A stretch of DNA of 64,000 nt from Megaustenia siamemsis (GCA_032433765.1 JAVIAB010000092.1:68678160-68742159); one strand, 5' to 3'; counted from the stretch's first letter, positions 33,948 to 45,899 are shown. Notes: generated from the sequence alone by a model not told the origin. Numbers and translations are program-made.

Positions 33948-34190
33948 ATCAACATGTATAAAACAGTAAACACCTATTGCATCATGCTAATCAACATGTA
34001 TAAAACAGTAAACCCATATTGCATCATGCTAATCAACATGTATAAAACAGTAAACCCATATTGCATCATGCTAATCAACATGTATAAAACAGTAAACCCA
34101 TATTGCATCATGCTAATCAACATGTATAAAACAGTAAACCCATATTGCATCATGCTAATCAACATGTATAAAACAGTAAACACATATTGA
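33948..34190. repeat. 42-bp minisatellite
   Basis: Six nearly identical copies of taatcaacatgtataaaac plus agtaaacccatattgcatcatgc in two parts. The 14-residue peptide repeats in both directions follow from the 42-bp period. Confidence 0.95.
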
Positions 34191-34384
34191 AAAGTATGAG
34201 ATAACCAAACACAGATACATATATCAAACAGGCATTCACTTGAACACACGCACACATATATATAGAGACAACTTTAGGAGAATATTGAAAGCATATCAAA
34301 TTTATAAACAAAGTAACAATACCAATATTCTGTCGTTTCTCTAGCAGCTTCAAATAAAGTAAGTGGTAATTGACTGTCATGTCC

Positions 34385-35330
34385 GCCTATCCGTCTGTAT
34401 TTATGTCTGTCTTTCCGTCGGTAGGTCTGTCACAGTCTGTCTGTATATCTCTACGCCTGTCTTTCTGTTCGTGTGTCTTTATATCTATCTGCTCGTATGT
34501 CTGTCTGTCTGTCTGTCTGTATGTATGTATGTTTGTATGTATGTATGTATGCATGTATGTGAGCCTGTCTGTCTTTGTCTGCCTGTCCATTTGTCTTCAT
34601 GTTAATCTGTCCATCTTTATTAATATCTGCCTGTCCATTTGTCTTCATGTCAATCTGCTCATCTGTATTAATGTCTGTCTGTCCGTTGTCTTTATGTCAG
34701 TCTTTCCATCTGTATTAATGTCTGTCTGTCCGTTGTCTTCATGTCAATCTGTCCATCTGTATTAATGTCTATCTGTCGATTTGTCTTCATGCCAATCTGC
34801 CCATCTGTATTAATGTCTGTCTGTCTGTTCTCTTTATGTCAGTCTGTCCATCTGTATTTATAAAAATCTGTCTGCCATGTTTAATCATCTATCTGCATCT
34901 GTCCGTCTTTTTTGTTTAACATGTATATTTGTTTCATTATTAGTGTCTGTCTATTTACAGCATGGTCATCTGTGCTTTTACTTCTTTGCCCTTCTATGTA
35001 CGATCTTACCTAAAACAGTCTGTTTGTCTGCTCTAATACATGTCTGCCTATCTGCCATATCTGCCTATCTGCCTTGTCTGCCAACCTGGATATGTATTTT
35101 TCTGCCTGATTACAATTATTTTTGCTCATGTGTGTATGTGTATCTGTCTTTCTGTCTATCTGTTTAAGGCTTTATCTGTCCTTCAGCCTATCATCACATC
35201 TCTATTTATGTGTGTCTGCTTGTTCTGTTTCTTGTTCCGCATCTGTTTGTCTACATGTCTGTTTACCTATATTCCTAACTTTCTGTTTGCACTTATATTT
35301 GTATTTCTATCCGGCTTGCTACTGCACATT
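34385..35330. repeat. Degenerate GTCT-rich minisatellite/microsatellite
   Basis: (TGTC)n and (TGTA)n runs at 34496-34560. Then longer degenerate units with gtctgtccatctgtattaat. Cysteine-, valine- and serine-rich frames are repeat artefacts. Confidence 0.9.
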
Positions 35331-35615
35331 TTATAGTAAATCAGACAAAGAGGAAGGAAGGGACACCCATATCTACAAAAATGCACCGTTTAATTTTAGT
35401 TCAGTTTAATTTAATTGAAAGGACATTCTCACTGCACAGATCTCATGAGAATTATACCCCTAATGTGCAGCGACTAACACCGGTATTGAGTTGGCTATCA
35501 TGTCTTCCCAATTTTAGAACCTTCAATAAGGGACGCACAAATGAGTTTCAGAAGGAACAGAGGATGTACTGATGCTCTATTTTATTTGAAACAAGTAACA
35601 TAACAAAAACAATCG
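35331..35615. other. Nothing recognised
   Basis: Short interval between the GTCT-rich repeat and SINE-1. A short gagtttcagaaggaacagag stretch could be LINE-derived but is too short to assign. Confidence 0.35.
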
Positions 35616-35630
35616 AATGCAATTTTAAAA

Positions 35631-35885
35631 AAGTAAAGTAAAGTACCCCTGTCACACCAAGTGGCGTATAGGGAATATGGTGTTAGTGACCATAAATTTT
35701 ACAGACCCTCGGCACATGATTTTTGGGGTAAAGTGGTCGGTATTACGCCCGTGCTGCTTTACTTTCCCAGAAAAAAAACGTTACCAATTAAAGGCTTTGT
35801 GAACCGGAAGCCGCTTGTTGGGATCGAACCCTACCTCTTGTCCTTTGTAGTCCAGTTCACTAACCACTGAACTATCGCGGCTCCC
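35631..35885 (-). mobile_element. SINE-1, full length, minus strand
   Basis: Complete element on the minus strand, from the T-rich tail (read as aaaaaagtaaagtaaagtac) to the head (tatcgcggctcc). The A and B boxes are recognisable. Candidate 8-bp TSD aatgcaat at 35616-35623 and 35886-35893. Confidence 0.9.
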
Positions 35886-35913
35886 AATGCAATGAAAGAC
35901 TATACATAATATT

Positions 35914-36382
35914 TGGGTACTGGATAGTATTAAGGTACGAAGTCAAGCTCATGGCATAAAAGACCCAGATTCAAATCTTACCAGAAGTGGTGCTGCTTTT
36001 GTCAAAAATAAGACACAGGAAATCAGTAGTTTCTTTATGATGTTACCCTCCCCTGATCCTTTGAGTAGTGAGACCTGATGTCTAGCTCTCTCGGATAACG
36101 GCAATAAACCGGAGGTTTTGTGTGCACTCAAACATGTTCAAGAACCTTTTGCAGTTACAATCTAAAAGAGTAGGCCACAATATGGCGGCTGCTCAGGCAA
36201 AATTGTCAGCAGAAACCTGCCCACACCGTGGATTCCAGGCCGTGCTACGGAGCTCGTGCGTGTGGACCATGACTCTCTTACGAGAGATTCACCAGGGAGG
36301 GGGGGGGATATACCGGAGCACCTATTGATTCGTCCGGTGAGCAGTGATGATGATCCTAACAACAACAGCAACAACAATAACA
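35914..36382 (+). mobile_element. SINE-3, single-head copy
   Basis: Head: gggtactggatagtattaag ... agattcaaatctta (weak B box). Body: ctctcggataacggcaataa, atggcggctgctcaggcaaa, ggagcacctattgattcgtc. Tail: gatgatgat and (AAC)n. It serves as the reference for the multi-head element at 29639. Confidence 0.82.
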
Positions 36383-36391
36383 ACTTACCAT

Positions 36392-37440
36392 TCATAGGCC
36401 AAGAGAAAGATTTCAGTGGAGTATAAAGAGAGAAATTCTGAGATATACTTAGAACATACGGTATTAACTAACATTTGATCACTTGTACAAAAACATGTAT
36501 GACAACAGCAACAACAAAAGAACAACAGCAGACTATACAGATCACTTTAAAATCAAAACAGCAGTAAAACAAGATTGCTGATTATACCCCCACCCCCGCT
36601 CCTTGCTGTTCATCACATACATGGACTACATTTGCAAATTGGCAAAACTGTCCGAAAGGGATTAAATCGACGTGCTCCTTTTCGAAGTCGAACATACACT
36701 TAATATACACGAAAATAGAAGACATACAAGAACACCTAGCCAGACTTAACAGTCGGAAAACAATATAAAATGAAAATCAACATAAACAAGACAGAAGTGA
36801 TGAGGATATCAAAAGAAACACAAGACACCAACATAACGATAGATGGCAATATCCTATAACAAGTGGAGGAATTCAGATACTTAGACAGCACCCTGACATA
36901 TAACAACATACAAGCAACAGAAATAGGCTCAAGATGTAGCAAAGCTTGTCAAGTTATAGGACAGATTTCACCACTACTGTCTACCAAAGACGTAACGCTA
37001 GAAGCAAATGAAGCTATTAATACGATAATCTTTATCCCAACGTTGTGCTACCAGTGCCAGACATGGACCTTAGACTCGAGAACTATTTGAAAAATAACCA
37101 CCACAGAAATGAACTGCGTCAGGCTCATGACAGGAAGAAGCCTGAGAGATAAGATCAAAAATTAAGTTACGAAAAAAGACTAGGAACCGAACTAGCTGTT
37201 AAATGCATAAAGCAACAACATATCAAATGGTTCTGACATGTGATAAGACAAAACTAAATATACACAACAAACCAAGGATTGCTTTACCAACAAACGATAC
37301 CAGAATACCAAACCAAGAGGTCGATCAAGAAAAAGGTGAATATCACAGATTTCTGTAAGTCTTGACACAACGCAACTAAGCACACTTTCTGCTCACTTTT
37401 ATGAGGGGACTACAGAAAGCACAAACCCACGGTCGAGAGC
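36392..37440 (+). mobile_element. LINE-B, degraded copy including RT core
   Basis: Decayed non-LTR element. Broken frames show the motif A region (QEKDFSGV for an original QEKAFDRV type), KTAVKQDC, LLFITYMDYICKLAK, EEFRYLDSTLTYNN, CSKACQVIGQISPLLS and FIPTLCYQCQTWTLD. The FADD box is no longer readable. Many stops. Directly abuts the SINE-3 tail. Confidence 0.82.
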
Positions 37441-37774
37441 AAAGAAATGAATTCTCTGATACCTGCAGCTATGTGATCTCTGAAGTCGTGTTAGTCACAA
37501 AATACATATAGTTCGCTACATCTAATAGTTAAACTCGACTATTCCGGTCAGTTCCGAATCGATTGCTTCTAGGTTAAATAAAAATGAACAGCGGATTTTC
37601 TAGGAAACAAAAACGGACCACGTTGGCCAAAAAGTGTGCCGATGGTTTATACAAGAAAAATTAAAGGCACTAGCGCAATAATCTTTACACGTTACACTAC
37701 AGGCCCGACGGGGTTCTTTCTTCTTTATTCTGGTTAGTGATGTGTGCACTAGTCATTCGACCACCAGGAAAAAC
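37441..37774. other. Nothing recognised
   Basis: No feature recognised between LINE-B and SINE-3. Confidence 0.35.
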
Positions 37775-38175
37775 CAGACCAGGGGACTGGGCAGTCTAGA
37801 GGTACGACGTCGAGCTCAGGACTGGAACGACATGGGTTTAAAACTCACCATAACCTGTGATGATTGAAAAAAAAAACCCAGGAAAATGAATCCATGGTTT
37901 CTTCAAAGTGCTACTCTCCCTGATCTCTTGTGTAGTGAGTCTCTCGGATAACGGTAATAAAAAGAATGTCCTGTGTGCACTTGCACACGTTAAAAACACC
38001 CTTGGCAGTTAAACTTGAAAATAGTAGGCCATAAATATGGCCGCTGCTCGGGCACAGTTGTCAAGAGAAACCTACCCACACCAAAGACGTGGGCCAGAAT
38101 TCTACTCAAATTTTCTCGACATCTCGAGCGGGATATCGGAGCACCTATGGGTTCGTCCGGTGTGCAGTGATGATG
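37775..38175 (+). mobile_element. SINE-3, single-head copy
   Basis: Head ggggactgggcagtctagagg; body tctctcggataacggtaat, tgtgtgcacttgcacacgtt, atggccgctgctcgggcac; 3' end ggagcacctatgggttcgtc and cagtgatgatga. Same family as 35914 and 29639. Confidence 0.85.
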
Positions 38176-38283
38176 AACTTAAGAACAACAACAAGAGACC
38201 AAAGTGAGATGGAGCTCCTTAGTAGCTAACGTTCGAGACGGCACACGAAATGAATGTTTTCAACACTTTTGTTTTCTCTACAT

Positions 38284-38285
38284 CG

Positions 38286-38319
<34 letters not shown>

Positions 38320-38421
38320 GCTCTCTAGCTCTTTCAATCTCTCTCTATCTCTCTCAACCTCTCTCAATCTCTCTCTCAAACTCTCTCTCTCTCTCAAGCT
38401 CCCTCTCTCAATCTCTCTCAA

Positions 38422-38458
<37 letters not shown>

Positions 38459-38850
38459 CATTCTTTCTCTCAAACTCCCTCTCTCAATCTCTTTCTCTCA
38501 AACTCTCTCTCTCAATCTCTCTCAAAATTTCTCTATTAAACTCTCTCTCAAACTCCCTCTCTCTCTCAAACTCTCTCTCTCGCTCTCAATCTCCCTCTCT
38601 CAATCTCTCTCTCTCTCTCAATCTCCCTCTCTCTCTCAAACTCCCTCTCTCACACTCTCTCTTTCAATCTCTTCTCAAACTCTCTCTCTTTTTGCTCTCA
38701 ATCTCCCTCTCTCAATCTCTCAACCTCTCTCAATCTCACTCTCAACTCTCTCAATCTTTCTCTCAATCTCTCTCAAACTCTGTCTCTCTCACTCAACCTC
38801 TCTCTCTCTCTCAATCTCTCTCTCTCTCAACCTCTCTTTCTCAGAGCCCC
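38284..38850. repeat. (CT)n-rich tract with CAA/CCTC interruptions
   Basis: About 570 bp of pyrimidine on the plus strand built from ctctctcaa, ctctctc and ctccctctct blocks. Serine/leucine-rich frames are artefacts. Such polypyrimidine runs can form triplex DNA; this is known chemistry and not tested here. Confidence 0.95.
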
Positions 38851-38949
38851 ACTTCATTTCTCTTACTTTCAGAAGTAATCCTGAAGAAACAGCTCGGAGA
38901 TCTAGGAGCCTTAAAATGAAAAAGCACAGAGCACGGCAACCTGGTTGAC

Positions 38950-39195
38950 AGGGATGGCTAATAAATGTTGTAAATGACAGACTAGTTGACATGTCATGTC
39001 GTAAGAGGCGACTAAGGAGCTTGATCCATGGCTTGACAAGTTGTCATTGTAAAAAAAAAAACATTGTTATGGAAACAGAACCAAAGATTTTAGAAGCAGC
39101 TATCTCTGCAATATTTGCCATTTTAGCACGAAAGGTTTCTGTTTTTGAGATTGTAGTTCTGCCCTATGTGTCGTCTTCGGCTCAGAATAACAGGA
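38950..39195 (+). repeat. REP-5 interspersed repeat
   Basis: cgtaagaggcgactaaggag, tggcttgacaagttgtcatt, tgttatggaaacagaacc, tctctgcaatatttgccat, ggtttctgtttttgagattg and gccctatgtg.cgtcttcgg all recur in opposite orientation at 46505-46790. Class unknown, no coding capacity. Confidence 0.8.
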
Positions 39196-39759
39196 CTGGT
39201 TGACAACATTTACAATAAATTGCTACAACCACCAGCGCTTTAAAATCTTATCAAGTGTTGTACAGCAGGTTTCTCTTTGAAGATGAGGAAGCTGGAGTCC
39301 AGGGGGGAAAGGGGGGGGGGGGTTTCCAAGCAGGAACCCCTTGATTGTTCGGGGACTGGAAAACAGACAAAAGAAGAGAGGACATATATTAACCTCCGTC
39401 CCTCTCACCCTCCACCCCCCCCCAAAACAAACCCACTTGACATCCCGCCCTCGCCCCTCCCTTCCTCTGCTCCAGTGTTTGCCCAGGTCAGAGCTCTGCT
39501 AATATTTCCGGCGCCAGGGAAAACGCCGGACACAGCGATGACTCACAAAAGAGTTTAATTAAAGGCACTGAAAAGATTTGGGAAGGAGGATGAAGTAGGG
39601 AGCAGAATGAAGAAGAGAATGAGAGAAATTAACGGCGGTATCTAACCACTCTTGTAGCCACATTCTCTGCCCCCTACTTTGAATGATTTTTGTGTGTGTT
39701 CATACTCAAAAGTAGTAGGACACCATTACTATCATTAAGTGCCATTAAATCTGGGGTTT
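39196..39759. other. GC-richer unassigned sequence
   Basis: Includes a G10 run near 39312-39322 and a C-rich run near 39413-39423. The 39475-39640 part looks unique (ggcgccagggaaaacgccgg inverted motif). No gene recognised. Confidence 0.4.
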
Positions 39760-40030
39760 TAGAGAAAGTAAAGAAATGTCATGCCTTGTGTCGTATTGTA
39801 TAGTCCTAGTGCCCACATTTTTTCCTTGACCTTGAACAATGTGATCAGTATAACGCCAGGCCGCCTTACTATTGAAGAGAAAACTGCTACCCTTTTTTTA
39901 ACAGTTGGATTATCCTGAATTAGTGTTTGTCCAAAAGACAAGAAAATAAATAACCACATTTGAGAATTGAACCGGGATCTAAATGGTCTGTTGTCGAACT
40001 CATGAACCACCCCCTTACGCTGCATGAAGC
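39760..40030 (-). mobile_element. SINE-1, old degenerate copy
   Basis: gtaaagaaatgtcatgcctt, atgtgatcagtataacgcca and gccgccttactattgaag align with the SINE-1 body on the minus strand. agaattgaaccgggatc marks a mutated B box. Confidence 0.6.
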
Positions 40031-40286
40031 TAGTCAAAGAGACGAAGACAATTATGTTCACGGAAACGTTCGTTTATTAACTAAACTAGAAATGAAGGTA
40101 CTCACAGTAAATGCGACGTCTACTGCTAATCTGTTTGGTACTGCACATTTGAACACCATCGAGCTCAAGGAAAGCGTTAAGACATAGCGTAGAACTAACG
40201 ACAGTATCGAAATATGTGCCAATGGTTTAAAAAATATGGGCAGCAACAATATATTCTTTATAAGTCATACTGGAGGCGTGACAAAG
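40031..40286. other. Nothing recognised
   Basis: Short interval with no recognised feature. Confidence 0.35.
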
Positions 40287-40358
40287 AGCTTCCTTCCTTC
40301 CTTCCTTCCTTCCTTTCATTCTTTCTATCTTTCTTTCTTCTTTTCTTCTTTCCTCATT
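40287..40358. repeat. (CTTC)n microsatellite
   Basis: Seven cttc units, then degenerate cttt/tctt. Confidence 0.95.
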
Positions 40359-40454
40359 TTTAGTATTAAAAAAACCAAAGGTTTATATATCAAAACAATT
40401 AAACAATAATTAAAAATATGTCATTTTTATAGATATCAATAATTATTTCATTTA

Positions 40455-41010
40455 CTGGGAGCCACGGTTGCTCGATGGTTAGTGTACTGGACTACAAAGG
40501 ACAAGAGATCAGTGTTGATCCCGATCGGCGGCTACTAGGTTTATTTAGCCTTCAATGGATACCTGGTTGGTATCGAGGTAAGACTACGGCCTCGATACAG
40601 AGAGATTGTGAGTTAAAACTCCGGCTGAACCATTTGGGATTTTTATTTGTGATCTCTCTCTGCGGTAACTACTCCTGGTCTCAGTAGCGAGGTCCGGCTA
40701 AAATCGCCAATTGCTCATCGACGAAAAATATTAGTACCTCCGAAGACGGAGTTATCTGCCTGTACGGCGAGGGACACCTATGCACACGGCTGTCAGGGGG
40801 AAAAATGAATTAACACGCAAAATTCATTTCCTACTCTCTAGGGATTTTGCCAGAGGTGAAAGCTGGCGAACGCAAAAAAAAATGGGTACCTGATTTTTCT
40901 GGAAAAAATATAGCGGCCTGAGGTGATAACGACCACATCACCCATAAATGTGCCGTTGGTCAGTGAATAAATGTGATCACTACAGCCATATTTACTAGAC
41001 GCCATGCATA
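40455..41010 (+). mobile_element. SINE-1 split by a nested SINE-2
   Basis: The SINE-1 head (gggagccacggttgctcg) and first part run to about 40562. The remainder resumes at about 40881 (atgggtacctgatttttctg, taacgaccacatcaccc, cgccatgcataaag). Between lies a complete SINE-2. The interrupted SINE-1 is diverged (old). Confidence 0.9.
40563..40880 (+). mobile_element. SINE-2 inserted in SINE-1
   Basis: Complete SINE-2 (tggttggtatcgaggtaaga ... aaagctggcgaacgc) with an A-rich tail. The SINE-1 sequence aatggatacctg before it and aatgggtacctg after it form a duplication of about 12 bp with one mismatch, showing the insertion order: SINE-1 first, SINE-2 later. Confidence 0.9.
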
Positions 41011-41087
41011 AAGTGCGCAGGAAATTGCTTTTTGGTCATTTATAGTATTTGTATTTGAAAAAGACATCACCTCAGTGCAAAATAAAG

Positions 41088-41703
41088 ACAAGTGGAACAA
41101 TATTAAAACAGGTAAATGAATTTAAATATTTGGGAGCTTTGTTAATCTCAGACGGAAGATGCACAAAAGAGGTGAGATGCAGAATGGCTCAGGCAAAAGC
41201 AGCTTTTCAAAAATGAGGAAGATACTATGCAATCCATTTTTGACAATACAAAAACAAAAAAAAGAGTTCTTGAATGTTACGTATAGCCAGTATTAACATA
41301 TGGAAGCGAATCATGGACTATAGGACAACAGACAAGAAAATCACTGGAGTCTGTACAAATGTAGTTTTATAGAAGAATGTTGAAAGTACCATGGACAGCT
41401 AAGAAGAGTAATGAAGATGTTATAAGAGAGGTCAAAGCAAAAAGAGAGCTAATTTCCAATATTAGGAAGAAACAATCATCATTTTTTGGCCATGTAATGA
41501 GAAGAGAACAACTGGAATATATTGTAACAACTGGAAAAATTGAGGGACGAAGAGATAGAGGGAAGCAAAGAGAAAAATAACAGACAGCTTAAGAGAATGG
41601 CTTGGCAGAAGGTCAACAACAGAAATGATAAATAGCTGCTGATATCGAAAGTTGTGGAGAGACATGATCACCTACGCCAGTAGGCCTGGTACTTGATGAT
41701 GAT
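41088..41703 (+). mobile_element. LINE-F, 5'-truncated copy
   Basis: Non-LTR element fragment from just after the RT palm. Broken coding text: NEFKYLGALLISDGRC, RCRMAQAKAAFQK, EVKAKRELISNIRKK, FFGHVMRREQLEYIVTTGKI, SLREWLGRRSTTEMIN and LWRDMITYASRPGT at the C-terminal end. The 3' end is a TGATGATGATGAT tail. Several stops, e.g. near 41214 and 41364. The same 3' ends occur at 1344-1614 and 58788-59010. Confidence 0.88.
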
Positions 41704-42258
41704 GATAGTATTTGTAAAACAAAGACCATATAATTTAGTTCATTGACTCGCCCTGATCTTCTTTTTACTTTTTCTTCACCGACGTGGTTTGCACTTATAC
41801 ATTTAGACCGGCAAGGGTCACAAACAGGCCGGTGAGGTTTTTCTTTAATCTTTGTCAGTTCCCCATAGTTTGCCCACATCCTACTTTAGTGAAGACCTGA
41901 GGCGTGAAAGGAAAACCCTGGGAACTTTCAATTAACGTGACGTTTTCAGCTTAGCGAGAACAGACAGCTGTGGGTAGCTTTACGTCAGCCCTAACAGCTC
42001 CCATTGCTGATGACGTCGTTCCAGTGGATGTTTTATCGGTTGTCCCTTTATGCCCTCTGGCCTTCTTTATAGATGGATGTGGCATTACTAAGGCTCGTGG
42101 GTAGAAAATAAAGCCGGACAACCCTCCCATTCGCGAGACGTTTTCAACTACAGAACTATAGACGGCTGATGTTAAATTTGCTCACAAATGTCCCAGCTCA
42201 CAAAAGTTTAAAACGTCATGCCAGTTGGAGTTTTTTTTTTCGGGAATTCCTTCTTAGC
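41704..42258. other. Unassigned sequence
   Basis: The segment 42150-42180 (actatagacggctgatgt) resembles the interior of the MITE at 7948. Otherwise nothing recognised. Confidence 0.4.
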
Positions 42259-42272
42259 CCGCATGTTTTAGG

Positions 42273-42529
42273 GAGGCGCGATAGCTCAGTGGTTAGTGAA
42301 TTTGATTACAAAGGACAAGAGGTAGGGTTCGATCCCAACCGACTGCTTCCGGTTCACCCAGCCTTTAATGGGAACCGGATTTTTTTCTGCGAAAGCAAAG
42401 CGGCACGGGCGTAGTACCGACCACATTACCCCAAAAATCATGTGCCGAAGGTCTGTAAAATTTATGGTCACTAACACCATATTTCCCTATACGCCACTTG
42501 GCGTGACGGGGGTACTTTACTTTTTTTTA
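42273..42529 (+). mobile_element. SINE-1, full length, with perfect 14-bp TSD
   Basis: Well-preserved SINE-1. TSD ccgcatgttttagg at 42259-42272 and 42530-42543. The 3' end is ggggtactttac followed by a T8 run. It contains tatggtcactaacacca (42463-42479), the segment matching the 21-bp monomer of the array at 44820. Confidence 0.95.
42282..42336 (+). promoter_or_regulatory. Pol III A and B boxes of SINE-1
   Basis: A-box-like tagctcagtgg (42282-42292) and B-box-like ggttcgatccc (42326-42336), spaced as in tRNA genes. This is the best-preserved internal promoter among the SINE-1 copies. Activity is inferred, not shown. Confidence 0.7.
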
Positions 42530-42543
42530 CCGCATGTTTTAGG

Positions 42544-43109
42544 TGGTTGTGGCTTGCCCTTATTCTCTAAAATAGATGATTAGTACAAAAGCATTATAAA
42601 TTAATTACTTTCCAGGATTGTTGTTCTGTGTGTCGGTAGCACGCAGTTAGCATGTTGGCTGGGTAACAGAATATGTGGGAGATCTATCTCTACCTGATGT
42701 ACTCACCATCCACCTAATCCTGAAAATAAAACTGACACCAGGCACGCTGCATTAGGAGAACATATCAAGGAGCACCAACTTCCATATTTTGACAAAACAC
42801 GATGGTGTTTAATCTCATCCCAAGTAGCAAAATTTATTTTTTTAAAAAAACGTTGTCCTTTTCCAAATCAATAGGACGAGCATTCCAATCTCAGTATAAT
42901 TTTTTTTTTACATCGAAGGAAAAATGAAAAATCTGACCTGAACACTTTGTATTGTCTACATTGAGCATGCGGTCTTTATTCTTTAGCAATTAACCCCCCC
43001 CCCCCCCCCACCCCGTCCTGTCCCCACCCGACATCACAAAAAGTGGATAAATTCCGTAATGATTGATATTATAAAGAAAAACACATATCCGTCACAAATT
43101 ATATGTTTC
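42544..43109. other. Unassigned, with C16 run
   Basis: C16 at 42994-43009. No gene or repeat family recognised. Confidence 0.4.
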
Positions 43110-43352
43110 ATGGAGCCCTCTAGCTCAATGGTTAGTGAACTGGACTACAAAGGACAAGAGGTCGAGTTCGTTCTTGATCGACGGCTTCCAGGTTCACTCA
43201 GCCTTAAATGGATACCGGATCTTTTCTAGGAAAGTAAAGCGGATGGGCGTTATACCGACCACATTGCCCCAAAAATCATATACTGAAGGTCTATAAAAAT
43301 TATGGTCACTAACATTATATTCCCTATATGACGGGGCACTTTACTTACTTTT
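43110..43352 (+). mobile_element. SINE-1, full length
   Basis: Head with tagctcaatggttagtg, body aagcggatgggcgttatacc, a deletion in the cacttggcg block, and T-rich end ctttacttactttt. atggagccc at 43110-43118 and 43353-43361 is a possible 9-bp TSD that overlaps the element start. Confidence 0.88.
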
Positions 43353-43361
43353 ATGGAGCCC

Positions 43362-43814
43362 ACTACCGGGAAACTTTAAAACCACTTGAAGTCCATCGTT
43401 GCCTACGCCCCTGTCAGGTTTTCTCGACCTCGTATCTGCTGAAGGAGTTGCCGTAATTATTATCCATTAAAATGTCTTGCATGCCACCATCATCAATGAG
43501 CATTCACGCGGGACCTGCCATTACACTCCCCAATCTGGGCTCATCCTGGGCTAATTGGTCTGTGCCTCAGAAAAACAATGAAACCAAGAAACAATCCACG
43601 CCCAGAGACCACAGCCTTCATGGTTATTCATTAACTCGCTGGAAATAGAGCGGCAGATAACCCGTGATAGTGTGGTCAAGCTGTGAAAGAGCGGTGGGAG
43701 GTACGAGGGACGGCGGGAATTTATTTACCTCACAATTTGTCTGGGATACAATGTTTAACTCCCTTAAGTGTGTCGTCTATTGATGTCAGCTCAGACTGGT
43801 CACGTTGTAGCTTC
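43362..43814. other. Unique-looking non-coding sequence
   Basis: Complex composition without repeats. No open frame with a domain. Possible conserved non-coding DNA, but conservation cannot be assessed here. Confidence 0.4.
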
Positions 43815-44460
43815 TCCTCCTACTACTTCTTTCCTTCCTCATTTGCCTATAAGCGGTGAGGGGAGATATAATTTGTGACTTTTGCTCTTCTGTTCGTCTC
43901 TGGTGCTGTTATGTTTCCTAATATTTATAATATTCCGTCAAACCATCTTTTGTGTATACGGCCTTTGGGTCTGGTGTTCTCACAATGATTATTGAAGGCT
44001 CGTTGTGTTGTATTTTGATCTATCTGTCTTATCATGTGGCCAAACCATTTTATTTGTGTTTCTTTATATATTCTATGGCGGAGGTTATTTCTAGCTTGTT
44101 TCTCAGGTCTTCATTTCTAATCTTGTCTCTCCGGTTGTTTCCTGTCCGTCTAACACATTTCATCTCAGTAAAGGTTATTTTTCTTATTGTTCTTGCATCG
44201 AGGGTCCATGTCTGGCATTGGTAGCACAACGTTGGGATGAAGATTGCATTGTACAATGCCCGTTTTGCCTCTAGTGTTATTTCCTTGTTGGACAATAGTC
44301 GTGATAGCTGTCCAATGATTTAACAAGCTTTGACGCATCTTGAGTCTATCTCTGCTGTTTGAGAATTGTCGTTTGTCACTAAACTGCCTATGTATTTGAG
44401 TTACTCTACATATTTTAGTTGTCTGTCTTTTATGGTTATGTTAATAACACTTATTCAGTA
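43815..44460 (-). mobile_element. LINE-B 3' fragment, minus strand
   Basis: Minus strand encodes SNKEITLEAKRALYNAIFIP, TLCYQCQTWTLDARTIRKI and MKCVRRTGNNRRDKIRNEDL, closely matching 4816-5424. Frame breaks upstream (a stop just before SNKEIT) and downstream. Confidence 0.88.
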
Positions 44461-44564
44461 TCCATTAAAGTGTGAAGATTGAGAAATATTAAAAGTAAGA
44501 AATTAAAGAAAAAATAAAGAGGATATAACTGGAAAGATAAACACATGGCACAAACTAAACTAAT

Positions 44565-44770
44565 AGCAACCGCGATAAAACAGCGATTAGTAAACTGGTC
44601 TACCGTGGACAATACGTTCAATTCGATCGCTTTCGATGGCCTCCGTGATCACCCAGCCTTAAATGGGTACCGGGTTCATATTTTGTGAAAGAAGTATGGC
44701 ACTGGCAAATGATGAGCATTTTACTCTAAAGTGTGCCAATTGTCCAAAATATTACCGCTGCCTCCACAAA
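44565..44770 (+). mobile_element. SINE-1, degenerate copy at the edge of the 21-bp array
   Basis: agcaaccgcgataaaacagc, gattagtaaactgg, atcacccagccttaaatggg and tgtgccaattgtccaaaat follow the SINE-1 order. The similarity reaches the point where SINE-1 has aaaatttatggtcactaaca, and there the tandem array begins. Confidence 0.75.
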
Positions 44771-45800
44771 TATGGCCACTGCCATTAAAAAGATGCCGCT
44801 GTAACAAAAACTACCGTTATTAGGAAAAATATAGTCACTAACACCACAAAAAATATAGTCCCTAACACCAAAAAAATATAGTCACTAACACCAAAAATAT
44901 AGTCACTAACACCAAAAATATAGTCCCTAACACAAAAATATAGTCCTAACACCAAAAATATAGTCACTAACACCAAAAATATAGTCACTAACAAAAAAAA
45001 TTAGGGCTAATAACACCAACAATATGAAAAACAAAATGGCCGTTAATACCCAAAAATATGGCCATCAAAAACCAAAAATATGGCCTCTAACACCAAAAAT
45101 ATAGTCACTAACACCAAAAATATAGTCACTAACACCAAAAATATAGTCACTAACACAAAAATTAGGGCTAATAACACCAACAATATGAACAAAAAAAAAA
45201 TGGCACACCAAAACCAAAAATATGGCCACCAAAAACCAAAAATATGGCCTCTAAACACAAAAATATAGTCACTAACACCAAAAATATAGTCACTAACACA
45301 AAAATTAGGGCTAATAACACCAACAATATGACGAAAAAAAATGGCCGTTAACACTAAAAAATGGCCACCAAAACCAAAAATATGGCCTCTACCACCAAAA
45401 AAATATAGTCACTAACACCAAAATATAGTCACTAACAAAAAAAATTAGGGCTAATAACACCAACAAAATGACGAAAAAAAAATGGCCGTTAACACTAAAA
45501 TATGGCCACCAAAACCAAAAATATGGCCTCTAACACCAAAAATATAGTCACTAACACCAAAAATATAGTCACTAACAAACAAATTAGGGCTAATAACACC
45601 AACAATATGACGAAAAAAAATGGCCGTTAACACTAAAAATAGGCCACCAAAACCAAAAATATGGCCTCTAACACCAAAAATATAGTCACTAACACCAAAA
45701 ATATAGTCACTAACAAAAAAATTAGGGCTAATAACACCAACAATATGACGAAAAAAATGGCCGTTACCAATAAAATGATCATTAAGAACAAAAACTATGG
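44771..45800. repeat. 21-bp minisatellite with about 140-bp higher-order units
   Basis: Monomers caccaaaaatatagtcacta plus a. Blocks with gggctaataacaccaaca, atggccgttaacac and atggcctctaaca recur about every 137-142 bp, six times (marker positions near 45032, 45180, 45322, 45464, 45601 and 45741). Confidence 0.92.
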
Positions 45801-45899
45801 CGCTACCACCAAAAATATTTTTCTAAAAACTTTTAAAAAATGGTCATCGATACCAAAAGTATGGCCTAAAAAAAAAAAATTGCCAAAAACTAAAAAACA

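Noticed and set aside
34363..35336. Cysteine-rich secreted or membrane proteins
   Set aside because: Several overlapping frames all come from GTCT/GTAT repeats.
35661..35870. Small protein in SINE-1
   Set aside because: Open frame across a SINE in antisense orientation. Similar frames occur at other SINE-1 copies (1083-1328).
38250..38948. 232-codon serine/leucine-rich protein
   Set aside because: Translation of a (CT)n-rich tract.
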